14,849 nt of DNA from CAYSYN01 sp964447735. Its GTDB lineage: Bacteria > Patescibacteriota > Minisyncoccia > Minisyncoccales > GBS-2. The stretch is taken from NCBI GenBank assembly GCA_964447735.1, contig CAYUTJ010000015.1:1-14849 (forward strand). Reading direction: 5' to 3'. Below are positions 13,521-14,849 of this stretch, piece after piece. A program made the position numbers and the translations under genes. The notes below the pieces were generated by a model. The model was not told the DNA's origin. It was given only the letters and a program-made list of their open reading frames with translations, and made no database searches. Numbering within the stretch: the first letter of the stretch is position 1; the number at the start of each line of letters is the position of its first letter.

Positions 13521-14791
13521 AAATTTCGTTTATAATTGATGCTTTAAGAGTAAGGGATTTGAGAAGAAAAATTCTTTTTATTATTTTTGTTTTTGCTATT
13601 TTCAGACTTTTGGCCAACATTCCAATTCCTGGAGTAGATAGAGGAAACCTTGAAAAATTTTTTGGAAAATTTAAAGCCTTTGGGCTTTTGAATATCTTTA
13701 CTGGAGGGGCTTTAGAGAGATTATCCATTGTAATGCTTGGGTTGGGTCCTTATATTACTGCAATCGTTATTTTGCAGCTTTTAACTTTAATTTTTCCTTC
13801 TTTAGAGAAAATGTACAAAGAAGGAGGGAGAGAAGGAAGAGAAAAATTTGAACAATATGGGAGAATTTTAACTGTCCCCCTTTGTTTTTTACAGACTTTT
13901 GGAATGCTTTCTCTTTTTAGAAGACAGGGAATTTTACCTCAAATGAATTTCTTAGCAATGTTGAGTTCTCTTTTTACGACTACCGCAGGGACTATTCTTT
14001 TAATGTGGCTTGGAGAATTAATTTCTGAAAAAGGTTTGGGAAACGGAGTTTCTCTTTTGATTTTTGCAGGAATTGCAGCTGATTTTCCCACGAACATTGC
14101 TAGTTTAATTTCTGGTTTTGCTCCAGAGAGACTTTTTTCTTATATTTTATTCTTTCTTATGGTCTTAGCTATTATTGCCGGAGTTGTTTTTGTAAATGAG
14201 GCAAAAAGAAACATTCAAATTTCCTATGCTAAAAGGATTCGGGGTATGAGAATGTTCGGTGGAGTTCAGACCTTTTTACCTCTTTCAATTAATCCCGCAG
14301 GAGTAATGCCAATTATTTTTGCCCTTTCTTTTTTAACTTTTCCTCCAATGGTTGCTAATTTTTTGTCTGGGATGGGAGGAATAATTGGAACTTTATCTCA
14401 ACAAACAATTTCTCTTTTTGAAAACAGTCTCATTCATTCAATATTGTATTTTATTTTAGTAGTTGGTTTTACCTATTTTTACACGATGGTAGTTTTTGAT
14501 CCAGAATCTGTTTCTCAAAATCTTCAAAAATTTGGAGGGTTTGTTCCAGGAATTAGGCCCGGGAAACCAACTGCAAATTATATTTCTTTTGTTTTAAACA
14601 GAGTTCTGCTCTTTGGTTCTTTATTCTTAGGAATGATAGCTATCATGCCAACTATAGTTCAGACAATCACTGGAATCGGAGCCTTTCGATTTTTAGTTGG
14701 AGGAACTTCAGTTTTGATATTAGTTTCTGTGATTTTGCAAACTATAAAACAAATAAGGGCTGAACTTCAAATGCGAGAATATGAGGTCTAA
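13517..14791 (+). CDS. secY: Preprotein translocase subunit SecY
   Basis: A 424-residue membrane channel of the Sec system (443 in E. coli), through which unfolded proteins pass or enter the membrane. It contains RVRDLRRKILFIIFVFAIFRL and the ANIPIPGVD loop leading into the first membrane segment. GGALERLSIVMLGLGPYITA (63-82), GELISEKGLGNGVSLLIFAG (166-185), SINPAGVMPIIFA (258-270) and the FGGFVPGIRPGKPT cytoplasmic loop, which serves ribosome and SecA docking, follow. Hydrophobic runs fit ten membrane segments. It begins in an ATGA overlap with rplO, with an AGGAGGT site 8 bases before the ATG, and overlaps adk by 11 bases. Confidence 0.98.
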   Translation: MKISFIIDALRVRDLRRKILFIIFVFAIFRLLANIPIPGVDRGNLEKFFGKFKAFGLLNIFTGGALERLSIVMLGLGPYITAIVILQLLTLIFPSLEKMYKEGGREGREKFEQYGRILTVPLCFLQTFGMLSLFRRQGILPQMNFLAMLSSLFTTTAGTILLMWLGELISEKGLGNGVSLLIFAGIAADFPTNIASLISGFAPERLFSYILFFLMVLAIIAGVVFVNEAKRNIQISYAKRIRGMRMFGGVQTFLPLSINPAGVMPIIFALSFLTFPPMVANFLSGMGGIIGTLSQQTISLFENSLIHSILYFILVVGFTYFYTMVVFDPESVSQNLQKFGGFVPGIRPGKPTANYISFVLNRVLLFGSLFLGMIAIMPTIVQTITGIGAFRFLVGGTSVLILVSVILQTIKQIRAELQMREYEV

Positions 14792-14849
14792 AAGAAAAGT
14801 CATAATTTTAATGGGACCTCCGGGAGCTGGAAAAGGAACTCAGGCTGAA
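14781..14849 (+). CDS. adk: Adenylate kinase, N-terminal fragment cut by the window end
   Basis: Only 23 codons are present: MRSKRKVIILMGPPGAGKGT continuing with QAE. The first strand and the Walker A loop GPPGAGKGT (12-20) are the exact signature of adenylate kinase, which interconverts ATP + AMP and 2 ADP. The ATG at 14781 is chosen because a start at the later Met (residue 11) would remove the first beta strand. The position right after secY matches the standard secY-adk-map order. The gene overlaps secY by 11 bases in another frame and has no Shine-Dalgarno. The remainder is outside the window, so completeness cannot be judged. Confidence 0.9.
   Translation, partial: MRSKRKVIILMGPPGAGKGTQAE

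Noticed and set aside
937..14791. Possible reassignment of UGA, as in Gracilibacteria
   Set aside because: TGA ends tuf, rplC, rplD, rplP, rpsQ, rplN, rplX, rplF, rplO and others at normal family lengths, so it is a true stop.

Overview
The window is AT-rich bacterial DNA carrying a continuous run of translation genes in the fused str-S10-spc order: rpsL, rpsG, fusA, tuf, rpsJ, then rplC, rplD, rplW, rplB, rpsS, rplV, rpsC, rplP, rpmC, rpsQ, rplN, rplX, rplE, rpsZ, rpsH, rplF, rplR, rpsE, rplO, secY and the first 23 codons of adk. A small divergent unit at the left end holds tRNA-Pro(GGG) and rpmB (bL28) on the minus strand. A plus-strand membrane metallopeptidase of the M50 type sits between rpmB and rpsL.

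The organism is most likely a member of the Candidate Phyla Radiation (Patescibacteria), probably on the Parcubacteria side. The reasons are the direct rpsE-rplO junction with no rpmD (uL30), the four-cysteine bL28 with a KLRGKYNPT segment, the divergent uL15, the very tight packing, and an A-rich sequence with almost no Shine-Dalgarno motifs. TGA ends many genes at family-normal lengths, so the standard bacterial code applies and UGA is not reassigned. The lineage call is inference; the gene identities are secure.

Layout: 11-82 tRNA-Pro and 112-306 rpmB (minus); 345-914 M50 peptidase; 937-5475 str block, with a probable extended -10 promoter overlapping the peptidase stop codon; 5487-5504 a hairpin flanked by A and T runs that separates rpsJ from rplC; 5521-12575 the S10 and spc genes, linked by many 4-base ATGA overlaps; 12576-12628 an AT-rich repetitive spacer; 12629-14849 rpsE, rplO, secY, adk. 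A 100-N assembly gap (7482-7581) removes the central-to-C-terminal part of rplB. No stretch of 300 bases lacks a gene.

The products act together: ribosomal proteins of both subunits, the two elongation GTPases that run on the ribosome, the SecY channel that receives nascent membrane proteins, and adenylate kinase. No novel gene system is visible. What is unusual lies inside the conserved proteins. Both EF-G (Ser) and EF-Tu (Ala) lack the P-loop aspartate that is near-universal in translational GTPases. uL2 lacks its N-terminal rRNA-binding segment, uL16 has Ser at the Arg81 position, and uS12 has KRPHS in place of KKPNS. Together these suggest a lineage with a shifted elongation machinery.
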